This document shows, in pieces, positions 1 through 7,487 of a stretch of DNA of 64,000 nucleotides (position 1 is the first letter of the stretch; the number at the start of each line of letters is the position of its first letter). Below the pieces are notes generated by a model. It made no database searches and was not told where the DNA came from. It saw nothing but the letters and a program-made list of their open reading frames with translations. The translations under genes were made by a program, and so were the position numbers. The DNA is from CAZQQU01 sp964595625 (GTDB taxonomy: Bacteria > Bacteroidota > Bacteroidia > Flavobacteriales > Flavobacteriaceae). The stretch is from contig CAZQQU010000004.1 of the NCBI GenBank assembly GCA_964595625.1, positions 62,001 through 126,000 on the forward strand, read 5' to 3'.

Positions 1-310
1 ACCTATAAACGGCGAAAATAACTACGCCCTTGCTGCCTAATCTGAATAATAGTAAGATGGGCCTCGTCCCGACTAGGTCGGGAAAGCAGGATGTCTCTCA
101 AAAGCCTTGGTTTACGGCATTTGATCCAGAGGCATCGTAAAGGTAAACCTGCGGATAACAGGGTCTTGATGTTGTCTTAAGAATAAGCAAGACTAAGGGT
201 GATTTGGGTTGTTTTTTACCGGAATCATCACGAAAACCAACAAAAAACTAAGCATGTAGAAAGCTATTTTGTTCCTTGTTTGGACGAGGGTTCGAATCCC
301 TCCGGCTCCA
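1..310 (+). ncRNA. ssrA: tmRNA (ssrA), 5' end outside the window
   Basis: Rescues stalled ribosomes by acting as tRNA and then as a short mRNA that adds a degradation tag. The tag reading frame is at 11-40 and encodes GENNYALAA followed by TAA, the tag type known from Bacteroidota. The tRNA-like 3' part is clear: a T arm with stem GAGGG/CCCTC around TTCGAAT (about 286-302), then acceptor strand CGGCTCC and discriminator A at 310. CCA is not encoded, because CTT follows. The alanine-tRNA-like 5' half lies before the window. No protein gene should be called on either strand here. Confidence 0.93.
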
Positions 311-389
311 CTTGAAATGTATAAACGCTCTTTAGATCTCCCTTTTTCCCTGTAATGACAACTAGGTAATGCCATGAAAAACCTTTATA

Positions 390-875
390 ATGAATACATT
401 TTCTGAAAAACAGCGATTTAACCAGCCCTTGATTTATATCGTTTTGGCCATGGTTTTATTTACATCGTTAACTCCCTTACTTTTATTGGCTCGACAGGAT
501 ATTGATAACCAACACTTGGACTTTATCATGATAGTTTCAATGTCGTTACCGTTATTAATCATCTGTTTTTTACTTTTTGTGCTGCAATTACGTACCCAAA
601 TTGACAGACAAGGTATTCATTATGGTTTTTTCCCTTTTAAAAATCCTTTAAAATTGATTCCCTGGCGGGAAATCGAATCATGTGAAGTCATTCAGTACAG
701 TCCACTAAGAGATTACGGAGGTTGGGGTTATCGGTATGGAAGAAAAGGGAAAGCCTTAAATGTACGTGGTAACCAAGGAATTAAAATTACTTTGGTAGGT
801 GGAAAAAATTTATTAATTGGTACCCAAAAACCGCAAGAAGCACAGCAAGCAATAGCTCGTTATTTTATTCGTTAA
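390..875 (+). CDS. Membrane protein with PH-like C-terminal domain, function unknown
   Basis: A 161-residue protein with two hydrophobic segments near residues 15-33 and 45-65, a typical two-helix membrane anchor. After these comes a soluble part rich in beta-strand pattern. It contains RQGIHYGFFPF, then PWREIESCEVI and a late ITLVGGKNLLIGTQ strand, which resembles bacterial PH-like domains in Bacteroidota membrane proteins. That assignment rests on pattern only. It sits 80 bp after tmRNA and 20 bp before the next hydrolase gene, so it may be co-transcribed with it. No catalytic motif is visible. I do not know its role. Confidence 0.75.
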   Translation: MNTFSEKQRFNQPLIYIVLAMVLFTSLTPLLLLARQDIDNQHLDFIMIVSMSLPLLIICFLLFVLQLRTQIDRQGIHYGFFPFKNPLKLIPWREIESCEVIQYSPLRDYGGWGYRYGRKGKALNVRGNQGIKITLVGGKNLLIGTQKPQEAQQAIARYFIR

Positions 876-895
876 TTCAATTAAATAGTACCGAC

Positions 896-1834
896 ATGCA
901 TCGTATTTATATACTACATATTGTTTTATTATTTTCATTCTCCCTTTTTGCACAACCCAAAACCGAAGAAATCAAAATCAATGCCTGGGTAAGTGGCGAA
1001 CTTACCATACCCTCTACTTCAGAACCCCATGACTTGGTAATTATCATTGCCGGATCAGGCCCAACCGATCGGGACGGTAATATAGCAGGCTCTAAAAACA
1101 ATTCACTAAAATATCTCAGTGACGAATTGGTAAAAAACAATATCGCCACTTTTCGATTTGATAAACGAACTCTAACCATTTTTAAACAACCCGGTTTTAA
1201 AGAAGAAAATATCCGTTTTGAAGATTTTGTACAAGATGTCGAACAAATAGTGGCTCTTTTTAACAATGATTCCCGATTTGATAAAATCATTTTAGCCGGT
1301 CATAGCAAAGGTTCCTTACTGGCCATGTTAGCAATTAACAAAGGAGCAGCTGTAGACGCCATGATATCCATAGCTGGCGCTGGTCAAAGCATTGACCAAC
1401 TGATTATAAAACAAATCAGTGCCCAACAGCCTTTTTTTCAAGAACCGGTAACACAAGCCTTTGAGCAATTGAAAACCCAAGGCTTCGTAACCGATTACCA
1501 CCCCATGTTAGAAAGTATTTTTAGAAAAAGTGTACAACCCTTTATGCTTTCATGGATGCAGTATGATCCGCAAGTGGAGATTGCTTCAGTCACGGTACCG
1601 GTATTAATTCTCAATGGAACAGAAGACATACAAACCGACGAGTCGGAAGCTCGACGATTGCATCAAGCCAAATCTGATGCATTGTTTTTTTTAATAGAAA
1701 ATATGAATCACGTTCTTAAAGAAGTAATTCCCGGGGATACCATGGACAACGGGCGAGCGTATTCTGAACCAAACCGTCCAGTCGTACCGGAATTGATTGA
1801 AAAAATAGTCTATTTTATTGAAGACTTGGATTAA
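896..1834 (+). CDS. Secreted alpha/beta hydrolase
   Basis: A 312-residue protein with an N-terminal signal peptide ending near FSLFAQ (residue 20), so it is probably periplasmic or exported. The fold is an alpha/beta hydrolase: an oxyanion-type loop IIAGSGPTDRDGN (about residues 50-62), the nucleophile elbow GHSKGS with Ser137, a likely acid in NGTEDIQ, and a late histidine in ENMNHVL. Proteins of this shape are annotated as serine aminopeptidase-like hydrolases or esterases, but the substrate cannot be read from the sequence. The 21-bp gap to the previous gene suggests a shared transcript. The gene ends facing engB on the other strand. Confidence 0.85.
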   Translation: MHRIYILHIVLLFSFSLFAQPKTEEIKINAWVSGELTIPSTSEPHDLVIIIAGSGPTDRDGNIAGSKNNSLKYLSDELVKNNIATFRFDKRTLTIFKQPGFKEENIRFEDFVQDVEQIVALFNNDSRFDKIILAGHSKGSLLAMLAINKGAAVDAMISIAGAGQSIDQLIIKQISAQQPFFQEPVTQAFEQLKTQGFVTDYHPMLESIFRKSVQPFMLSWMQYDPQVEIASVTVPVLILNGTEDIQTDESEARRLHQAKSDALFFLIENMNHVLKEVIPGDTMDNGRAYSEPNRPVVPELIEKIVYFIEDLD

Positions 1835-1938
1835 CACTTATTCCGTTACAATCCTAAAGCATAAGAGTTTATAAAATTATAAAGTAAACCTACTAGAAAA
1901 GATCATCAAACGGTTTGAGCTAAGGGAAAATAAGCAGC

Positions 1939-2553
1939 CTAAGAAGATCGTTCTTTACCTATTTGTTGATTCAATCCCTCTATATACCCCAACAACTCTT
2001 CCCTACCTTGACCAGTAGAGGAAGAAGTAACAAACATTTCGGGAAGGGATTCCCAGGTTTCTAACAATACCGATTGGTAATGAGCTACATTACGTGTTAA
2101 TGCTTGTGGCTTCAGTTTATCGGCTTTGGTAAAAATAATATTAAACGGAATTGCATTTTCCCCTAGCCACTGCATAAATTCTAAGTCGATAGGCTGCGGT
2201 TCGTGACGTACATCTACTAACACAAACCCACAAACTAAGGAAGTGCGTTTGGAAAAATAATCGGTAATAAACTTTTGAAAAACCTTTTTAGAAGATTTAG
2301 AAACCCGTGCATATCCATAACCGGGTAAATCGACCAAATGCCAATTTTTATTGATTAGGAAATGATTAATTAATTGAGTTTTTCCAGGTCGCCCCGAGGT
2401 TTTAGCCAACCCCTTTCGCCCGGTCAACATATTGATTAATGAGGATTTACCCACATTACTCCGTCCGATAAATGCATATTCAGGTAACGGAGAAGCTGGG
2501 CACTTGGCCACATCACTATTACTTACTAAAAATTCGGCTGATTTAATTAGCAC
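1939..2553 (-). CDS. engB: Ribosome biogenesis GTPase EngB (YihA/YsxC)
   Basis: A small TRAFAC-class GTPase needed for assembly of the large ribosomal subunit. The G1 motif GRSNVGKSS lies near residues 30-38, G3 is DLPGYGYA and G4 is TKADK, all as in the EngB family. I chose GTG at 2553 as start, giving 204 residues and an N-terminus (VLIKSAEFLVSNSD) of the length usual in flavobacterial EngB. A TTG at 2571 would add six residues but overlaps a TATTTTTG promoter-like box at 2569-2576. The gene follows an alpha/beta hydrolase on the same strand. Confidence 0.95.
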   Translation of the reverse strand: MLIKSAEFLVSNSDVAKCPASPLPEYAFIGRSNVGKSSLINMLTGRKGLAKTSGRPGKTQLINHFLINKNWHLVDLPGYGYARVSKSSKKVFQKFITDYFSKRTSLVCGFVLVDVRHEPQPIDLEFMQWLGENAIPFNIIFTKADKLKPQALTRNVAHYQSVLLETWESLPEMFVTSSSTGQGREELLGYIEGLNQQIGKERSS

Positions 2554-2568
2554 GGTGTTTATTTTTAT

Positions 2569-2576
2569 CAAAAATA
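2569..2576 (-). promoter_or_regulatory. Possible -7 box of engB (TATTTTTG)
   Basis: The minus strand reads TATTTTTG, a full match to the Bacteroidota -7 consensus TAnnTTTG. It lies in the gap between the hydrolase stop and engB. If used, transcription would begin near 2562, which favours the GTG start at 2553. I see no good -33 element. Confidence 0.35.
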
Positions 2577-2589
2577 CAACCCAAAAGAC

Positions 2590-3354
2590 TTAGATTCCTC
2601 GGAGTGTCAACCACTCTTCTAACAAGCGGTTAAATTCATCCGGGCGCTCCATCATAGCGGCATGACCACATTGATCAATCCAGTACAAATCAGAATTGGG
2701 TAACAATTGATGAAACTCTTCAGCAACATTGGGCGGTGTTACCTTATCGTTTTTGCCCCAAATGATACAAACCGGCATGGTCAAATTGGGTAAATCTTTG
2801 GCCATATTATGGCGTATAGCACTTTTGGCAATAGCCAAAGTACGAATAACTTTGTTGCGATCATTAACCACTTCAAAAACCTCATCCACGATTTCTTTGG
2901 TAGCTACCTCGGGATCGTAAAACACGTTTTGCGCCTTTTGTTTTATATATTCATAATCACCACGTTTGGGATAACTGTCACCCATAGCACTTTCGTATAA
3001 ACCGGAACTGCCGGTAATGACAATCGAATCAATTATTTCAGGATATAACTTAGCGCAAAGTAATGCAATATGACCACCTAAAGAGTTCCCTAGTAGAATC
3101 ACCTTGCCTAATTCTTTATACTGTATAAAATCGCGCACAAATTTTGCAAAGTTCTTGACGTTGGTTTTTAATAAAGGCATATCGTATAAAGGTAAAACAG
3201 GAATAACTACCCGATATCCTTTGTCTGGAAAGTGTTTTACAACAGCGTCAAAATTACTTAACCCACCCATCAAACCATGCAAAACGACTATCGCTTTGCC
3301 TTGGCCCTTCTCAAAATAACTGTACTTACCTTCTTTTTTTATTTGGTCATTCAT
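2590..3354 (-). CDS. Cytoplasmic alpha/beta hydrolase
   Basis: A 254-residue alpha/beta hydrolase without a signal peptide. Visible motifs are the oxyanion HG in VVLHGLMGG (about residues 24-31), the nucleophile elbow GNSLGG with Ser91, an acid in WGKNDKVTPP and the catalytic histidine in QCGHAAMMERP. The family includes many esterases and C-C hydrolases, so the substrate is not predictable. The open frame reaches back to 3420, but a TACTTTTG -7 box at 3376-3383 lies inside that extension. The start is therefore set at the ATG at 3354. It precedes engB on the same strand, as commonly seen in Flavobacteriaceae. Confidence 0.88.
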   Translation of the reverse strand: MNDQIKKEGKYSYFEKGQGKAIVVLHGLMGGLSNFDAVVKHFPDKGYRVVIPVLPLYDMPLLKTNVKNFAKFVRDFIQYKELGKVILLGNSLGGHIALLCAKLYPEIIDSIVITGSSGLYESAMGDSYPKRGDYEYIKQKAQNVFYDPEVATKEIVDEVFEVVNDRNKVIRTLAIAKSAIRHNMAKDLPNLTMPVCIIWGKNDKVTPPNVAEEFHQLLPNSDLYWIDQCGHAAMMERPDEFNRLLEEWLTLRGI

Positions 3355-3375
3355 GAATTCTGTATTGTAACTTGG

Positions 3376-3383
3376 CAAAAGTA
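3376..3383 (-). promoter_or_regulatory. -7 promoter box of the hydrolase gene
   Basis: The minus strand reads TACTTTTG, matching TAnnTTTG. It lies 22 bp upstream of the ATG at 3354, and it decides that start over an in-frame ATG at 3420. Confidence 0.5.
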
Positions 3384-3725
3384 CATATTTTTTTTTCGTT
3401 GAAGTTTCACAAAAATACAACTAAAAAAATTCCTGCCTCTTCTTTAATTCCAACTAAAATAGAAATTTTAAACTTATGTATTTTAAATTTTCTACAATAT
3501 TTTTTAGCCGTAGCCCCTCATTATATTCAATAATTCAAAAGGTAAATTTCTACCTCAACACACCCTAATTTTTTTTACAAAAAACATAAAATTTATCTTA
3601 AAAATGGGGCTGGGTTTATTTTTTTTATTCTCGCTTCTATCTACTCAGAAACCCAGATTATTACACAAAACTCTGCCACTCAATTGATAGCACTTGATCT
3701 AATTTTAGATAATTTTATTAACAAA
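3384..3725. other. Non-coding, AT-rich spacer before the dcw cluster
   Basis: No convincing reading frame is present on either strand. The stretch is rich in A and T runs and separates the minus-strand hydrolase unit from the plus-strand dcw cluster. The only structure I see is the inverted repeat at 3610-3656, listed separately. Confidence 0.6.
3610..3656. repeat. Inverted repeat CTGGGTTT / AAACCCAG
   Basis: Perfect 8-bp arms at 3610-3617 and 3649-3656 are separated by a 31-base, T-rich spacer. The repeat lies about 70 bp upstream of the MraZ-type repeats. The wide spacer and lack of a T run after either arm argue against a simple terminator. Its role is unknown. Confidence 0.45.
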
Positions 3726-3750
3726 GTGGGTAAATGTGGTAAATTGTGGG
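3726..3750 (+). promoter_or_regulatory. Putative MraZ operator: three GTGG(G/T) repeats
   Basis: GTGGG at 3726-3730, GTGGT at 3736-3740 and GTGGG at 3746-3750 form direct repeats with an exact 10-bp period (5-bp spacers). MraZ is known to bind such G-rich direct repeats, spaced by five bases, upstream of its own gene. The third repeat ends 10 bp before the -7 box, so a bound MraZ ring would cover the -33 region. This supports autoregulation of the whole cluster. Confidence 0.75.
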
Positions 3751-3760
3751 AAAATATTTA

Positions 3761-3768
3761 TATCTTTG
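3761..3768 (+). promoter_or_regulatory. -7 box of the dcw cluster promoter (TATCTTTG)
   Basis: TATCTTTG matches TAnnTTTG exactly and lies 32 bp before the mraZ GTG codon. The nearest upstream TTG (3744-3746) is only 14 bp away, shorter than the usual 17-23. The -33 element is therefore weak or replaced by the overlapping MraZ repeats. Confidence 0.6.
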
Positions 3769-3800
3769 ACTTTGACTTTAATGGCTCCTAGAGTTTAGCA

Positions 3801-4271
3801 GTGCAGAATTTTTTTGAAACATATCAGTGTAAGGCAGATGCAAAAGGGCGAGTTTTAATACCCGCTGCATTATTAAAAAAACTAGCTCCTATACGAAACA
3901 ACGGATTTGTGATGAAGCGTTCGGTATTTAGTAGGTGTTTAGAATTGTATCCCATGAATGAGTGGGAACAAACCATGCAGCAGCTTAATAAACTCAATCG
4001 ATTTAACCGAAAACACATGGATTTTATCAGACGCTATACAGCCGGAGTACGCATGATAGAAGTGGATGCCCACGGGCGTTTTTTAATACCCAAAGATTTG
4101 ATGATCCATGCCGGTATCAGCAAAGATATTACGCTCAATGGAACCATTTCTGTACTTGAAATCTGGGATACCGCACAGTATGAAGAAGCCATTAAACAAG
4201 ATGCAAACGATATTGATTTTGCAGATTTAGCTGAACAAATCATGGGAGGAGGCCCCAATGATGAAAACTAA
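3801..4271 (+). CDS. mraZ: Division/cell-wall cluster transcriptional regulator MraZ
   Basis: A 156-residue DNA-binding protein of the SpoVT/AbrB-like MraZ family, which forms a ring and controls the dcw operon. Two related halves are visible: CKADAKGRVLIPAALL near residues 10-25 and EVDAHGRFLIPKDLM near residues 91-105. The start is GTG; an in-frame TAG sits 12 bp upstream and there is no closer ATG. The G-rich repeats at 3726-3750 are its likely binding site. Its last 14 bp overlap rsmH, which implies translational coupling. Confidence 0.95.
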   Translation: MQNFFETYQCKADAKGRVLIPAALLKKLAPIRNNGFVMKRSVFSRCLELYPMNEWEQTMQQLNKLNRFNRKHMDFIRRYTAGVRMIEVDAHGRFLIPKDLMIHAGISKDITLNGTISVLEIWDTAQYEEAIKQDANDIDFADLAEQIMGGGPNDEN

Positions 4272-5163
4272 CTATCACCTACCGGTTTTGTTAGAACCGG
4301 CTGTGGAAGGGTTGCAAATTAAACCCGACGGCACTTATGTAGATGTGACTTTTGGAGGCGGAGGCCACGCCCGTAAGATCTTAGAATTATTGAATCACAA
4401 GGGACGATTGATAGCCTTTGACCAAGATGCTCAAGCATTACAAAACGCCCCAGACGACCCGAGAATCGTATTGATCAATGAAAATTTTAGATATATCAAA
4501 CCCTTTTTAAAACTGCATGGAGTTCGAAAAGTGAATGGGATTTTAGGGGACCTGGGGGTGTCATCCCACCAATTTGATATGCCGGACAGAGGGTTTTCTA
4601 CCCGATTTGATGGTGTGCTGGATATGCGAATGAACCAAAGAAGTAGTTTGACCGCCGGTGAAGTTATCAACCAATACAGCGAAGCAGATTTAAAAAAAAT
4701 ATTTGCTGTATATGGCGAAATCAAATCTGCGGCAGCCATGGCAAAACAAATCGTTTCGGTTCGTCAATCTGAACCGATAACTACCAGTAAGCAACTCCAA
4801 ACCGCAATTGCTAGATTTTTGCCTAAGCATCGAGAAAATAAAGTTCTTGCCCAAGTCTATCAAGCCATACGTATTGAGGTGAATCAAGAACTCGAAGCCC
4901 TGCAAGAGTTTTTATTACAAACCCCCGACCTTTTAGTCCCAGGCGGAAGATTAAGCTTAATTTCTTACCATTCGCTGGAAGACAGATTGGTCAAACGCTT
5001 TATGAAAAGTGGTCTTTTTTACGGTGAACCCGAAAAAGATATTTACGGTAATGTGGATGTCCCTTTGAAACCAGTAGGAAAACTTATCGTTCCTACCCCA
5101 GAAGAAATAGATCAAAACAACCGTGCTAGAAGTGCTAAACTTCGAATTGCAGAACGATTATAA
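4258..5163 (+). CDS. rsmH: 16S rRNA (cytosine(1402)-N(4))-methyltransferase RsmH
   Basis: Methylates N4 of C1402 of 16S rRNA in the decoding centre using S-adenosylmethionine. The SAM-binding loop is DVTFGGGGHARKIL (about residues 29-42), followed by an acidic FDQDAQA and the family block LGDLGVSSHQFDMPDRGFS. SLISYHSLEDRLVKRF lies in the C-terminal part. The length of 301 residues is normal. It overlaps the end of mraZ, starting ATGATG, and is followed 11 bp later by ftsL, the standard dcw order. Confidence 0.96.
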   Translation: MMKTNYHLPVLLEPAVEGLQIKPDGTYVDVTFGGGGHARKILELLNHKGRLIAFDQDAQALQNAPDDPRIVLINENFRYIKPFLKLHGVRKVNGILGDLGVSSHQFDMPDRGFSTRFDGVLDMRMNQRSSLTAGEVINQYSEADLKKIFAVYGEIKSAAAMAKQIVSVRQSEPITTSKQLQTAIARFLPKHRENKVLAQVYQAIRIEVNQELEALQEFLLQTPDLLVPGGRLSLISYHSLEDRLVKRFMKSGLFYGEPEKDIYGNVDVPLKPVGKLIVPTPEEIDQNNRARSAKLRIAERL

Positions 5164-5174
5164 AAAGAGAAATT

Positions 5175-5495
5175 TTGAAGAAAAGTCTATTCGACATACT
5201 CAAAGGTAAATACCTCATTAGTGAACACTCACTAAACAATTGGATATTTATTGTATTTCTCTCACTGCTGGGAATTATAATGATTTCAAGTGCTCACAGT
5301 GCCGAAAGAAAGGTACATCATATCGCACGACTCAGCAATGATGTAAAAGAATTGAAAAGTGTATTTGTAGAAACTCGGTCCCGGGTAATGAAAGCAAAAA
5401 TGGAAAGCCGTATGCTTAAAGAACTTGCCCATACCGGACTTAAACAATCGGATAAACCACCATACAAAATAGTGGTGACCCAAAAAATAGAATAG
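5175..5495 (+). CDS. ftsL: FtsL-like cell division protein
   Basis: A 106-residue single-pass protein: about 20 polar residues, one transmembrane segment (WIFIVFLSLLGIIMISS), then a short coiled-coil-like stretch with leucine/valine spacing. That is the build of FtsL, the divisome subunit that works with FtsQ and FtsB. FtsL diverges fast, so position between rsmH and ftsI is the main evidence. The start is TTG at 5175, because no ATG lies before the membrane segment. The ftsI ATG follows two bases after the stop. Confidence 0.82.
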   Translation: MKKSLFDILKGKYLISEHSLNNWIFIVFLSLLGIIMISSAHSAERKVHHIARLSNDVKELKSVFVETRSRVMKAKMESRMLKELAHTGLKQSDKPPYKIVVTQKIE

Positions 5496-5497
5496 GT

Positions 5498-7486
5498 ATG
5501 TTTCAAGAAAAGCACATACTTTATAGGTTTTATATAGTGGCTGGAAGTCTCTTCTTACTCGCTATATTTATCTATATTAAATTGTGCGATATCCAAATAT
5601 CCGATGGCGAAAAATATCGACAATTAGCCGAAACTTATACTATTAAAGATTTTGTAATTCCGGCAAACCGAGGAAATATTTATGCCGATGACGAAAGTCT
5701 TTTGGCTACTTCCATTCCTAAATACGATATTCGTTTTGATGCGGTAACGGTTTCCAAACAAGATTTTGACGAAAATCTAGAACCTCTTAGCGAAGCTATG
5801 GCCAAAAAATTTGGCAAATCTAAATCGCATTGGAAAAACCTCTTTGTCAAAGCAAGATCAGACCAAAACCGCTACGCACCGGTGATTGCTAATCTCAGTT
5901 ATTCCGATTATCTAGAACTTAAGAAATTCCCCATGTTTTCTCTGGGCCCCTTTAAAGGAGGGATTATCACCGAACAAAGAACAGTACGAGAACATCCTAT
6001 CGGAAAAATTGCGGAACGAACCATAGGAAATGATCGTGATAAAAACCCAGTCGGGTTTGAAGCTGCTTTTAATGACTATTTACAAGGAATAGATGGAAAA
6101 CACCTGAAACAAAAAATTGCAAAAGGACAATGGAAGCCTATTTTTGGAGAAAATGAAGTAGAACCCCAAGATGGATTGGATGTGGTAACAACCATCAATG
6201 TCAATATTCAAGACATTGCTCACCACGCTTTGTTAGCGCAATTGGAAAAGCACGAAGCCGACCACGGTACCGTAATCGTCATGGAAACAAAAACCGGTGA
6301 AATCAAAGCAGTATCAAATTTGGGTCGTACCGCTGACGGCAACTATTTTGAAAAACTAAACTACGCCATTGGAGAATCTCATGAACCGGGTTCAACCTTT
6401 AAAACAATGGTATTAGTAGCTTTACTCGAAGATCAAGTCATAGATACCAGTACCGTAATCAATACCGGTAGTGGTTCGTGGCCCTTTTACGGCAGAACAG
6501 TTTCCGATGCCCGACGGGGTGGCTATGGTGAAATATCCGTTGCCAAAGCTCTCGAGGTTTCTTCTAACATTGCTTTTGCAAGAGTAGTCGACGAAAAGTA
6601 TAAAAACAACCCGTCACAGTTTATAAATTTACTTAAAAAAATGCAGCTCGATCAAGCCATCGGGTTGCCCATTAAGGGAGAAGGAATGCCTATTATCCCT
6701 AGTCCTTCAGACAAAAAACTTTGGAGTAAAAACGCACTGCCCTCCATCGCTTATGGCTACAATGTATCCATGACTCCTTTACAAGTATTGACCTTCTATA
6801 ATGCCATTGCCAATGATGGTATTATGGTTAAACCACGCTTTTTAAAGGAAATTAAAAAACGAAATACGGTGATTGAGCAATTTGAAACTGAAATTATCAA
6901 CCCACAAATTGCTTCCGAGCAAACCATACGTACAGTGCAAGAAGTATTAAAAAACATTGTTATCCGCGGTACTGGTAAACGACTGTATTCTCCCGATTTT
7001 TCAATGGCTGGTAAAACCGGAACTGCTCGAACCGAATATTGGATGGATGACTGGAATCAAAATCCCCGTTATGTTTCGTCTTTTGTGGGTTACTTTCCGG
7101 CAGAAAACCCCAAATATTCTTGCATCGTGGTTATACATAAGCCCAGCATTAAAAAAGGATATTATGGGGCCGATGTAACGGGTCCCGTGTTTAAAAGTAT
7201 CGCCCAAAAAATCTATATAGAATCACCTGAAATAGACCACATTCAAGATTTAGAAATGCTGCATGCGGATGTACAGCAAAATATAGAACTCTATCAGCAA
7301 AAAGTCACTCAATCCCACACTTCCGTACCTAATGTTCAAGGAATGGCTGGAATGGATGCAGTGGCTCTGTTAGAAAATTTAGGACTCTATGTAACGCTGG
7401 TTGGAAATGGAAAGGTCATCCGCCAATCAATTCCAGCTGGAGAGAAGTTGAGTAAAGGAAAAATAATTGTTTTAGAACTATCGTAA
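5498..7486 (+). CDS. ftsI: Septal peptidoglycan transpeptidase FtsI (PBP3) with PASTA domain
   Basis: Class B penicillin-binding protein that cross-links septal peptidoglycan in the periplasm. One membrane anchor lies at residues 10-28. The dimerisation region includes ANRGNIYADD. The transpeptidase domain carries all three active-site motifs: STFK with Ser299, SSN at 355-357 and KTG at 506-508. A PASTA domain starts near residue 605 (VPNVQGM) and ends in GKIIVLEL. Its 662 residues are normal for flavobacterial FtsI. It is separated from murE by a single base, so the genes are co-transcribed. Confidence 0.96.
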   Translation: MFQEKHILYRFYIVAGSLFLLAIFIYIKLCDIQISDGEKYRQLAETYTIKDFVIPANRGNIYADDESLLATSIPKYDIRFDAVTVSKQDFDENLEPLSEAMAKKFGKSKSHWKNLFVKARSDQNRYAPVIANLSYSDYLELKKFPMFSLGPFKGGIITEQRTVREHPIGKIAERTIGNDRDKNPVGFEAAFNDYLQGIDGKHLKQKIAKGQWKPIFGENEVEPQDGLDVVTTINVNIQDIAHHALLAQLEKHEADHGTVIVMETKTGEIKAVSNLGRTADGNYFEKLNYAIGESHEPGSTFKTMVLVALLEDQVIDTSTVINTGSGSWPFYGRTVSDARRGGYGEISVAKALEVSSNIAFARVVDEKYKNNPSQFINLLKKMQLDQAIGLPIKGEGMPIIPSPSDKKLWSKNALPSIAYGYNVSMTPLQVLTFYNAIANDGIMVKPRFLKEIKKRNTVIEQFETEIINPQIASEQTIRTVQEVLKNIVIRGTGKRLYSPDFSMAGKTGTARTEYWMDDWNQNPRYVSSFVGYFPAENPKYSCIVVIHKPSIKKGYYGADVTGPVFKSIAQKIYIESPEIDHIQDLEMLHADVQQNIELYQQKVTQSHTSVPNVQGMAGMDAVALLENLGLYVTLVGNGKVIRQSIPAGEKLSKGKIIVLELS

Positions 7487-7487
7487 T

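Noticed and set aside
193..375. Minus-strand 60-residue reading frame
   Set aside because: It lies over the tRNA-like end of tmRNA, which explains the sequence fully.
4431..4739. Minus-strand frame opposite rsmH
   Set aside because: The plus-strand protein is unmistakable and continuous; the antisense frame has no motif.
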